64,000 bases of DNA from Chryseobacterium nakagawai. Its GTDB lineage: Bacteria; Bacteroidota; Bacteroidia; Flavobacteriales; Weeksellaceae. A program made the translations under genes and the position numbers. Shown here piece after piece: positions 19,303-26,027 of this stretch; the first letter of the stretch is position 1, and each line of letters opens with the position of its first letter. Below the pieces are notes generated by a model that was not told the DNA's origin, searched no databases, and saw only the letters and a program-made list of their open reading frames with translations. The stretch lies in assembly GCF_900637665.1 (NCBI RefSeq), contig NZ_LR134386.1:2038501-2102500 (forward strand). The letters are read 5' to 3'.

Positions 19303-19981
19303 AAATAAGTATATTGCTATCCTTCTTCTGAATCTAAATCTAATAATGATTTCTTGCCAATCCAAATCAGAAAAGGTTGATTTGAACATTGTACAGGAAT
19401 CTTATGTAAATCTTGCAAACGGTAAACAAGCTAATCAATTAAGATACCGAGATTATGTTGATCATCTGCACAGTCGAATCGTTTTGCAAGGAAATCAAAT
19501 CCAAGAGAAATGGCAGCCTTTTAAAAATAATGGTAAGCTGGATTACATGGATGTTTATTTCAACAAAGAGAAAATCATTGGATTTAAAGGATATTTTGCT
19601 GATTCAAAGAATAATTCTGATGAGATATATAAAGATATTCTTAAGAAAATCTCAAGTGATAAGCAGTATCAGGAAATTGAATTAAAGAATGAAGATTCCA
19701 ATATTGTAAGGAATGAATGGGAATCAAAGGAAATGATAGTAGGTGTCAAATATGAAAAAGTAAATAAAAGTATTGCTTTAATTGCTGTTAACAAAAATGA
19801 ACTCCCTTATTTCTTTGATAAAATTTTTTATAGTGAGTTTTTAGATTTAACGAAATTCAGAAATAAGAATTCAGCTATTCATTTGAAGGAATTGCAAGTT
19901 CAACCGTCAAGCAACGATAAAAGCTTTTATAAAGATAAGTTCAATGAACTAAAAGGTGAGTACAATAAAAAAACAAAGTAA
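19292..19981 (+). CDS. lipoprotein, candidate immunity protein
   Basis: A 229-residue lipoprotein: the signal ends LIMISCQSK with Cys as lipidation site. The rest is charged and mixed alpha/beta with no known domain. It overlaps the effector-candidate gene by 11 bp, so translation is coupled. A periplasm-facing lipoprotein directly downstream of a delivered effector is the usual layout for immunity against a toxin acting in the periplasm. That role is inferred, not shown. Confidence 0.65.
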   Translation: MRNKNKYIAILLLNLNLIMISCQSKSEKVDLNIVQESYVNLANGKQANQLRYRDYVDHLHSRIVLQGNQIQEKWQPFKNNGKLDYMDVYFNKEKIIGFKGYFADSKNNSDEIYKDILKKISSDKQYQEIELKNEDSNIVRNEWESKEMIVGVKYEKVNKSIALIAVNKNELPYFFDKIFYSEFLDLTKFRNKNSAIHLKELQVQPSSNDKSFYKDKFNELKGEYNKKTK

Positions 19982-19983
19982 GA

Positions 19984-20766
19984 ATGAACCAACCTATCTA
20001 TAAAGTTGAAGTGAAAGCCTTTCTATGTTCAATAGAAATTGAAGTTAACGGCATACCTTGCTTTTCATACTTTAATGAGCCTCAAATTGCCACGGATATT
20101 CCAATTAATAATTTATTGTTTTCTTCCGGTGAACAAGACCTTAAATTTAAGATTTCACCGCTTTTCAATAATAAGGACTTCCATAAAGATGCTCAAATTG
20201 AATTGAATATTTTTGTAAAAGAAGCAAATGATTTTTATTTGAAGAAACAGGTAATACATTCTTTTGTACTTGATGAATCCCTTGAGAATAAACCCTTTTA
20301 TGAAAACATTCTAAACTTTGATGCCAGTTTTCCATACCATCTGGATGTCAGTAAAATAAAGTATGATTTTTCCAGAGAAGAGCAAGATGAGTTGTTTTCT
20401 GAAGTATATCAGCAATATGAAATGTTGGCGAGCTATATTAAAGATGATGATTTGAAACAATATAATCAGTTTACGACAATTCGATTTGATGACTTTGTTA
20501 AGGCTCATTATTTAGAGAAAGATAGAAGACAGTATTTTTTGAATAAGGCGCTTTTTTCATATAAGGACTATGAACTGTCGTTGGTTCCAAAAGAAGAATA
20601 TACTTTGAAATATTGCTTTAATAATAGATTAGTTTATCTGGAAAAATTGAATAATGCTCCTGGATTGGTATTGGAGGACAAAAATTCAAAAGAAGAAGGA
20701 CTGCATTTTATAGAAAGTGCAATATTTTTTAGGAATAACCAAGGTCACTTAGAATTATTCAGATAA
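19984..20766 (+). CDS. unknown soluble protein in effector island
   Basis: A 260-residue protein with no signal peptide or transmembrane helix, two bases after the lipoprotein gene. The first half is beta-rich (YKVEVKAFLCSIEIEVNGIPC). The second half is helical, with FTTIRFDDFVKAHY as a distinctive stretch. The family is unknown to me. Cytoplasmic localisation and tight spacing suggest a partner of the neighbouring genes. Confidence 0.7.
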   Translation: MNQPIYKVEVKAFLCSIEIEVNGIPCFSYFNEPQIATDIPINNLLFSSGEQDLKFKISPLFNNKDFHKDAQIELNIFVKEANDFYLKKQVIHSFVLDESLENKPFYENILNFDASFPYHLDVSKIKYDFSREEQDELFSEVYQQYEMLASYIKDDDLKQYNQFTTIRFDDFVKAHYLEKDRRQYFLNKALFSYKDYELSLVPKEEYTLKYCFNNRLVYLEKLNNAPGLVLEDKNSKEEGLHFIESAIFFRNNQGHLELFR

Positions 20767-20790
20767 GGATAGTTTTCAAACTAATATATT

Positions 20791-21501
20791 TTGACAACTA
20801 AATCACAGCATATTTTAAGCTTTATGGCAAGAAACTTCTTGCTGTTCTTCCAGATATATGCAATTGTATATGTTTTTATAAACTCTTATATCGATGTATG
20901 GTTTACCTTGAATAAGGAAACCTTCTTTGAATTTGAGAAGGTGGTTGTCATCAATTTTTTTCAAGCAGAAGCGTTATTTCTATATATTCTCTATCATAAA
21001 ATTAGGAACAAGAACTATGATGAGTTAAAAACCATGTATTTGAACTATCAGAAAGATATGGAGAGTCAAGGCTTCAACAAGCGTAAAGCAGGCATGGGAA
21101 TGCTGGTGGCAATCCTCATTTTTGTAGCTCTTTTTGGTGTTGTGATATTCAAATCTCCGCTTGGGGATGTTATAGAGGTTGTGATAGGACTTAACCAGAT
21201 CCTTTTGACTAATATGGAGATATTGATACCGTGCTTGTCATTGGCAGTCTTTCTTTATCTTCAACTGAAATCTGAAATCAAGGATTCTTCTTTTAACAAT
21301 GCTATTGTTAGATTAGGAGGCATAATATATAGTTTTAAGATTTCAATATTCATATTCATTGTTCTATTTGTGATAAGGATTCTTTTCTCAGGCAGGGCAG
21401 AGGATTCCTTTGCCCCAGCAGGATTGTTAGCCATTAATATTGCTTTTTTGATTACAATTATTAAGCAAAAGTCATTTAATGCAATCAATAGTAAATCATG
21501 A
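20791..21501 (+). CDS. polytopic membrane protein in effector island
   Basis: A 236-residue inner-membrane protein with about six hydrophobic segments, approximately at residues 12-36, 48-69, 103-123, 136-162, 181-202 and 207-227. Charged loops (KTMYLNYQKDMESQGFNKRK) lie between them. The frame opens with TTG at 20791; an in-frame ATG at 20824 would remove 11 residues and is the more usual codon, so the start is unsettled. I recognise no family. Its last codon overlaps the ATG of the decayed DUF3592 gene (ATGA). Membrane immunity proteins protect against pore-forming or envelope-targeted effectors, which is a possible role. Confidence 0.65.
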   Translation: MTTKSQHILSFMARNFLLFFQIYAIVYVFINSYIDVWFTLNKETFFEFEKVVVINFFQAEALFLYILYHKIRNKNYDELKTMYLNYQKDMESQGFNKRKAGMGMLVAILIFVALFGVVIFKSPLGDVIEVVIGLNQILLTNMEILIPCLSLAVFLYLQLKSEIKDSSFNNAIVRLGGIIYSFKISIFIFIVLFVIRILFSGRAEDSFAPAGLLAINIAFLITIIKQKSFNAINSKS

Positions 21502-21748
21502 AAAATAATAGCTTTTGGGTAAGCTTTTTCTCCCTTGTAATCATGCTTTTATTTCTTGGCTTCGGTGGAAAGGGAGTTTATTATAGCGTAGAGAAACTTT
21601 ATAAGCATACCAGTTTGGTATTCGGGGTGGGCTTTAGTATTTATGGTTTTCCCCATTTGTTGTATTATGTTTGTCGATGATTCCACTAGGGTTGGGATTA
21701 TACCTGCTTAAATATAATATAAGATTGATGATGGGTGAAAAACAATAA
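21498..21748 (+). pseudogene. decayed DUF3592 gene
   Basis: The frame starting at 21498 encodes only 60 residues. Its N-terminal helix and YYSVEKLYKHTSLVFG match the intact gene at 21833 (YYNGSKLYRHINLVFG). The match then stops: about 80 codons of the family's central domain are missing. The C-terminal helix (LWFSPFVVLCLSMIPLGLGLYLLK) is still present but in another frame, running to a stop at 21746-21748. It aligns with the intact copy's LWFGPFLFLCLYMIPLVIGL. The gene is therefore a duplicate that has lost its middle and been frameshifted at the deletion junction. The overlap with the preceding gene shows that it once belonged to this operon. Confidence 0.85.
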
Positions 21749-21832
21749 TAATTTACTTTTTAATATGAGCGAAAATAAGAGTTTTAACTTTTTAATTGAT
21801 TTGAATAATGTTGAAAGATCTGAAAAAGGAAT

Positions 21833-22351
21833 ATGGAAGTAAATAGTACAAAAAATCAATACAAAACAGAGAAAAAAAGAGATAGTCGTTTAGTCGCTAT
21901 TCTCGCTACTGTATTTACACTTTTATTCCTGGCAATGGGGGTTGGGGGAGTCTATTACAATGGTAGCAAATTGTACAGGCATATCAATTTAGTATTTGGT
22001 GGAGTCAAAACAGAAGCAAGGATTACAGGATATAAAGAAAGCTGGTCGAAGGATGGTGACGAGATTAATTATACCAAAATGTATTCTCCGGTTATCACTT
22101 ATTATGATTCTTCCAATCATTCGTATATCCTTCATGCTGATTATAGCAGTAACAGTAAAGAATGGTCCAATGATGTAACCGTGTATTTTGATAAAAAAGA
22201 CCCTTCCAAAGCCATTCATAGTGGATTTTGGCATCTTTGGTTCGGGCCATTTCTATTCCTGTGTCTTTACATGATCCCATTAGTAATTGGATTGTTTGTT
22301 ATAATATATTACATGGGAACATTAAAAAAGAAAAAACCGTTTATAACTTAA
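21833..22351 (+). CDS. DUF3592-type membrane protein
   Basis: A 172-residue protein with a transmembrane helix near residues 22-45, a ~90-residue extracytoplasmic beta domain (YSPVITYYDSSNHSYIL, then VTVYFDKKDPSKA) and a second helix near 138-163. This is the DUF3592 layout. Function is unknown; members are common in cassettes next to secreted toxins. It is the intact relative of the decayed copy just upstream. Its stop codon shares two bases with the stop of the convergent MFS gene inside a two-way terminator. Confidence 0.75.
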   Translation: MEVNSTKNQYKTEKKRDSRLVAILATVFTLLFLAMGVGGVYYNGSKLYRHINLVFGGVKTEARITGYKESWSKDGDEINYTKMYSPVITYYDSSNHSYILHADYSSNSKEWSNDVTVYFDKKDPSKAIHSGFWHLWFGPFLFLCLYMIPLVIGLFVIIYYMGTLKKKKPFIT

Positions 22352-22361
22352 ACGGTTTTTT
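22331..22361. terminator. bidirectional terminator containing both stop codons
   Basis: A perfect 13-bp stem (AAAAAACCGTTTA and its complement) with a 5-nt loop. The plus-strand stop (22349-22351) and minus-strand stop (22348-22350) both fall at the loop edge and overlap each other by two bases. Confidence 0.9.
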
Positions 22362-23496
22362 CTTTTGGTTTGAATACCAGTAAAGTAATTACTCCAATTC
22401 CTGAAAAAATAAGGCATGAAATTCCCAGATGTTGAATGAATCCTATACTTACCAATCCGCTTCCTATCAGTATATAATAAATAAGCCCCAGCAATGCTCC
22501 CGCACTTCCGGTTTCATTTTTATAATGGATTAAAGCGGTGCTCAGAATATTCGGAATAGCCGTACTGAAAGCCATTACAATAAAGAAGTAAGGAATCAGA
22601 AAATAGATTCCATAACCGGTAAAGATCCATACAAAAATAGAAGCTATAAATGAGCCGATCACACTTGCGGTTACTAAAACATTAGAAGCAATATTTCTTA
22701 AAAGCAGAAACCTGTTCAGTTTTGCTCCTGCGAAAGTTCCTGCAGCCAAGATAATACTGCTGTATCCAAAAATATAAGATGAATACTGCTGTTCTTTGAA
22801 AATAAACGGAGCCAGTGAATAATAAGAAAATAGCAAAACATTAAAACTCATGACCAATAAACAGCATCTGATGATGTTGCGATCTCTGAGCATTCGCTTC
22901 AATAAATCGAGTAAGGTCTGAAAATTGATCTCTTTTCTGGAATGGTGAGTTTCAGAAACATTTCTTCTGGAAAGAATGTAAAATACAATTGCCGTCAGGC
23001 ATAAAGTGATAAAAACTCCCTGATGACCTGTTGAAGAAGCAAGAACTGAACCTGTGGTCATTCCAATTACCGGACTGATGGATAAGCCAATCCCAATCCA
23101 TGAAAATACTTTGCTGATATGGTCTTTGTCATAAGTATCACGAAGAATAGTCTGGGTAACGATGGACCCGACAGCAATACCAAAAGCGGAAATAATTCTT
23201 GCAGTAAGTAAAACCATGAAGTTAGGAGCGAAAATAGCCGCAAAAGTTCCGAGTCCATAAGTAATCAACCCATATTCCAACGATTTTTTTCTTCCGATTC
23301 TGTCGCATTGTACACCCCAAAATGCCACTCCTAGAGCAAAAGCAATAAAATAAAGGCTTATCGTTAAGGTAGCAGATTCTTCATTCACGCTGAATTTCTC
23401 CTGAACTATTGGTAATACAGGACTGTAAATGGTTTCCACAAACTGGGGAAGCATTACCAGAAGTGTCAATAGCCATAGAGGATTTGTCTTTTTCAT
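22348..23496 (-). CDS. MFS efflux transporter, Bcr/CflA type
   Basis: A 382-residue permease when read from the ATG at 23496 (MKKTNPLWLLTLL). The longer frame adds 53 residues that run into the divergent AraC gene and are rejected. Twelve transmembrane helices are expected. The loop between helices 2 and 3 carries the MFS signature in the form GVQCDRIGRKKSLEYG, and helix 4-5 has RIISAFGIAVGSIVTQTILRD, the drug/H+ antiporter style motif. Bcr/CflA members export chloramphenicol, bicyclomycin, sulfonamides or dipeptides; the substrate here is unknown. The 76-bp divergent spacing from an AraC regulator suggests local control. Confidence 0.85.
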   Translation of the reverse strand: MKKTNPLWLLTLLVMLPQFVETIYSPVLPIVQEKFSVNEESATLTISLYFIAFALGVAFWGVQCDRIGRKKSLEYGLITYGLGTFAAIFAPNFMVLLTARIISAFGIAVGSIVTQTILRDTYDKDHISKVFSWIGIGLSISPVIGMTTGSVLASSTGHQGVFITLCLTAIVFYILSRRNVSETHHSRKEINFQTLLDLLKRMLRDRNIIRCCLLVMSFNVLLFSYYSLAPFIFKEQQYSSYIFGYSSIILAAGTFAGAKLNRFLLLRNIASNVLVTASVIGSFIASIFVWIFTGYGIYFLIPYFFIVMAFSTAIPNILSTALIHYKNETGSAGALLGLIYYILIGSGLVSIGFIQHLGISCLIFSGIGVITLLVFKPKEKTV

Positions 23497-23572
23497 TTTT
23501 TTTCTGCAAAGTTTTAAAAAAATCACTGTATATTTATAATGATATAAAAACAAAAAATATTGAAAATAGGAC

Positions 23573-24355
23573 ATGGCGATATTGAAACAAAATGAAGAAT
23601 TTGATGCAGATGCTCTAAAAGAAAAAGTGATTGGAATAGCATCCGATATGGTCATGCACGATTCGGGATTTCACGACCACAAAACCAAAGCACAGCTGTT
23701 GTATGCGCCTTCAGGATGTATGACCGTAACGACTTCTGACAGGCAGTTTGTATTACCACCATTCAGAATGTTGTGGATACCAGTCAATGAAGTGCATCGG
23801 GTGAATTTTAGAAATATTGTAGCCTATAGATCTATTTATTTTGACAATGAATATGCTGAAAAGTACATGAGTTCCAGTCTCAGGGTTTTACACGTCAATC
23901 CTTTGTTGAAAGAACTCATCGAAAGGATCTGCTTTTGGGAATGGACGACTCTGAATATTTCTCAAAAGAATATTTTAAAAGTATTTTGGGATGAAATAGG
24001 AAATGCTCGTGAAGAAAATTTGGAACTTAGAATGCCTAAAGACAGACGCTTTAAGAAGGTAGTAGAAGAATGGACAATTCGAATCTCCATACCACCTATG
24101 CTAAAAAAACTGGCAGAAGAAACCGGAGCTGTTGAAAAGACCATTACCCGTATTTTTAAAAAGGAAACCAATCTTTCTTACCAGGAATGGAGACAGCAAT
24201 GGCGTCTTCAGCGATCGATTGAGCTTCTGGTGGATGGAAATTCAATAGGAGAGGTTTCTCACATTTTAGGTTTCTCTTCAGACAGCGCTTTTATCGAATT
24301 TTTTAAAAAGTATACTGGTTCTACGCCCCTGCAATATCTAATAAAGAACGAATAA
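23573..24355 (+). CDS. AraC-family transcriptional regulator
   Basis: A 260-residue protein with an N-terminal cupin-like sensing domain (about residues 35-115, containing FRMLWIPVNEVHRVNF) and a C-terminal AraC DNA-binding domain (about 165-260). The second helix-turn-helix has the conserved IGEVSHILGFSSDSAFIEFFKKYTGSTPLQY. It is transcribed divergently from the MFS exporter with 76 bp between the starts, so it most likely regulates that pump. The effector molecule is unknown. Confidence 0.9.
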   Translation: MAILKQNEEFDADALKEKVIGIASDMVMHDSGFHDHKTKAQLLYAPSGCMTVTTSDRQFVLPPFRMLWIPVNEVHRVNFRNIVAYRSIYFDNEYAEKYMSSSLRVLHVNPLLKELIERICFWEWTTLNISQKNILKVFWDEIGNAREENLELRMPKDRRFKKVVEEWTIRISIPPMLKKLAEETGAVEKTITRIFKKETNLSYQEWRQQWRLQRSIELLVDGNSIGEVSHILGFSSDSAFIEFFKKYTGSTPLQYLIKNE

Positions 24356-24399
24356 ATCTACTACTACCTATAATATCCCAGTTGAAGACGTAATCATTC

Positions 24400-24440
24400 C
24401 CCGTGGCAAAAATTCAAAGAATTTTTGAGGGGGTGGTCAA
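24400..24440. repeat. short palindromic intergenic element
   Basis: CAAAAATTC (24407-24415) and GAATTTTTG (24419-24427) form a perfect hairpin around AAA, embedded between CCCCGTGG and AGGGGGTGG. It lies between the AraC and SRPBCC genes with no T-tract typical of a terminator, and resembles the other palindromic repeats of this window. Confidence 0.5.
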
Positions 24441-24526
24441 ACACACACATTTTATTTCTTGTCCTATGTAAAGTCTATTGGCAATTAATTTCCATAAAAT
24501 TGTATAACCAAACTAAAATAAATACC

Positions 24527-24970
24527 ATGGATAATTATACCAATACAATAGAAGTAAAAACTACTGCAGACAAATCTTATGGTGCTTTAGCTCATCAGAT
24601 TCCGCTTTGGTGGACCGAAATGTTTGAAGGTTCTTCCGAGCAAACAGGAAATGTATTCACCATAAGATTTGGAGCTAATATTCACAAAACAATGCGGGTG
24701 AAAGAATCTATACTTAGTTCAAATATAATCTGGGAGATAGAAGACTCGTTAATTGCTCTTCCGGAGTTAAAGAACCAGACGGAATGGATTGGAACCACTA
24801 TCGTTTGGGAACTAGCGCCAACAGGAGAAAATACACAAATAAAAGTTACCCATCTTGGCCTAAATCCGGATATTGAATGTTATGATATCTGCTCCAATGG
24901 CTGGGCGCAGTTTCTGGGTAGCCTAAAACTCTTCCTGGAAACTGGAAAAGGAACTCCTTACAAAGAATAA
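24527..24970 (+). CDS. SRPBCC (START-like) domain protein
   Basis: Read from ATG 24527 the protein has 147 residues; the longer frame from 24425 begins inside a repeat and is rejected. The pattern IEVKTTADKSYGALAHQIPLWWTEMFEGS, then TIRFGANIHKTMRVKE, WEIED, WIGTTIVWELAPTGENTQIKVTHLGL and the closing GWAQFLGSLKLFLETGKG is that of the AHSA1/SRPBCC hydrophobic-pocket fold. Members bind small hydrophobic ligands or assist chaperones; the ligand is not predictable. Cytoplasmic, single gene. Confidence 0.8.
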   Translation: MDNYTNTIEVKTTADKSYGALAHQIPLWWTEMFEGSSEQTGNVFTIRFGANIHKTMRVKESILSSNIIWEIEDSLIALPELKNQTEWIGTTIVWELAPTGENTQIKVTHLGLNPDIECYDICSNGWAQFLGSLKLFLETGKGTPYKE

Positions 24971-24995
24971 TAGCATATCAGGATATTACTCATAT

Positions 24996-25026
24996 TAACC
25001 ACAGATGGCACAGATTTTCACAGATG
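24996..25026. repeat. dispersed CACAGAT repeat fragment
   Basis: Three CACAGAT units in a row, related to the (CGCAGAT) strings at 28841, 32042 and 35072. Non-coding. Confidence 0.5.
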
Positions 25027-25070
25027 TTTGAGAATAGGAGTAAGGGGGAGCTCTCCATCGACCTAGGAAT

Positions 25071-25262
25071 TAGGAGCGTTAAGAAAATTTGAATGTAATC
25101 CGTTAAAAAATTTCCATTGTCTGAGCATTGGGGGCCAATTTTGAATCGAAGCAGCACAAAATGATCCATGCGAGTTTGGAAATTTTAGGAGTACGTTTAC
25201 ACTTTTAGCGGATAATTCCAGTCTTGAACTTTTGTATACTTTTGTTTCAAGGCAAAAGTATA
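25071..25262. repeat. dispersed intergenic repeat, long copy (family D)
   Basis: Begins with GGAGCGTTAAGAAAAT and ends with a block reading TTTTAGCGGATAATTCCAG, then CTTGAACTTTTG and TTTCAAGGCAAAAG. The start and end blocks recur at 35209-35320 with the central ~90 bp missing. The 3' end can fold back on itself (CTTTTG...CAAAAG). There is no reading frame. The rest of the 405-bp gap up to the rplS terminator shows nothing else. Confidence 0.6.
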
Positions 25263-25320
25263 AAGAGATAAAAAATTCTACACAGAAATAATATCATCAT
25301 TTATTACCAATTACTCATAA

Positions 25321-25356
25321 AAAAAGAAGCTGTTTACGTGTAAACAGCCTCTTTTT
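25321..25356 (-). terminator. rplS terminator
   Basis: Stem GCTGTTTAC / GTAAACAGC extended by AAAAAGA / TCTTTTT, directly downstream of the minus-strand rplS gene. Confidence 0.9.
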
Positions 25357-25375
25357 GTATTTATTGTTGTCTGAA

Positions 25376-25732
25376 TTATTTCTTCTTGTAAGCAGCGTCT
25401 TTAATTCTCGCTTTTTTACCTCTAAGATCTCTGAAGTAGTAGATTCTAGCTCTTCTAACTCTACCTCTTCTGTCAACCTCAATTTTTTGAAGTGCAGGTA
25501 AGTTGATAGGGAATACTCTTTCTACACCTACATCACCAGACATTTTTCTGATGGTAAAAGTTTTTGTAGAACCAGTACCTCTTAATTGGATAACTGTCCC
25601 TTTGAAGAACTGAGTTCTAGTTTTTTGTCCTTCTTTAATTTCGTAATACACAGTAATTGTATCACCTGCTTTGAATTCAGGGAATTCTTTTTTCGCAATG
25701 TACTTGTCTTGTACGTACTTTAATAAATCCAT
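25376..25732 (-). CDS. rplS: 50S ribosomal protein L19
   Basis: A 118-residue protein matching L19 throughout: FKAGDTITVYYEIKEGQKTRTQFFKGTVI at the start of the SH3-like barrel, then RKMSGDVGVERVFPINLPALQKIEV and the basic C-terminus RRARIYYFRDLRGKKARIKD. L19 lies at the 30S-50S interface. It stands alone here with its own promoter and terminator and is not in the rpsP-rimM-trmD-rplS order common elsewhere. Codon use is narrow, as in rpsA. Confidence 0.97.
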   Translation of the reverse strand: MDLLKYVQDKYIAKKEFPEFKAGDTITVYYEIKEGQKTRTQFFKGTVIQLRGTGSTKTFTIRKMSGDVGVERVFPINLPALQKIEVDRRGRVRRARIYYFRDLRGKKARIKDAAYKKK

Positions 25733-25801
25733 TATTAATAAAATAAAATGTTAAAGCTAAGCAACTTACACGCTTATCGTCAGAGGTTGAATAACAGGTT
25801 G

Positions 25802-25833
25802 CAAATGTACAAAATAGTTTTCGAATACACCAA
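25802..25833 (-). promoter_or_regulatory. rplS promoter
   Basis: On the minus strand TTG (25831-25833) and TACATTTG (25802-25809) are 21 nt apart, a full match to the Bacteroidetes consensus. The leader to the rplS start is about 60 nt. Confidence 0.7.
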
Positions 25834-26027
25834 ATATTTAATGTACTAAAAACTATAATTTTTTCATTCCGGTTTCATTAAAAAATTAACAGATTCTTTA
25901 AGATTCCATCAGGCAGAGTTTATATGGGACCTCTACTTTTGCCCGAAATAAAAATCAGAGTGATGATTTTTTTAAATTATTGATTTACAAATTAAAACTC
26001 TATATGTCATTTTAAAATTAAGCGATT

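Noticed and set aside
21765..21842. A 25-codon frame between the decayed and intact DUF3592 genes
   Set aside because: It has an ATG and overlaps the next start, but no similarity or composition signal supports it; it could be leader sequence or a remnant.
15045..22351. Complete T6SS gene cluster
   Set aside because: No sheath, baseplate, tube or membrane-complex gene is present; only a PAAR-like gene and possible cargo are seen.
23497..23655. N-terminal extension of the MFS transporter
   Set aside because: It would overlap the divergent AraC gene and precede the natural first helix; ATG 23496 is preferred.
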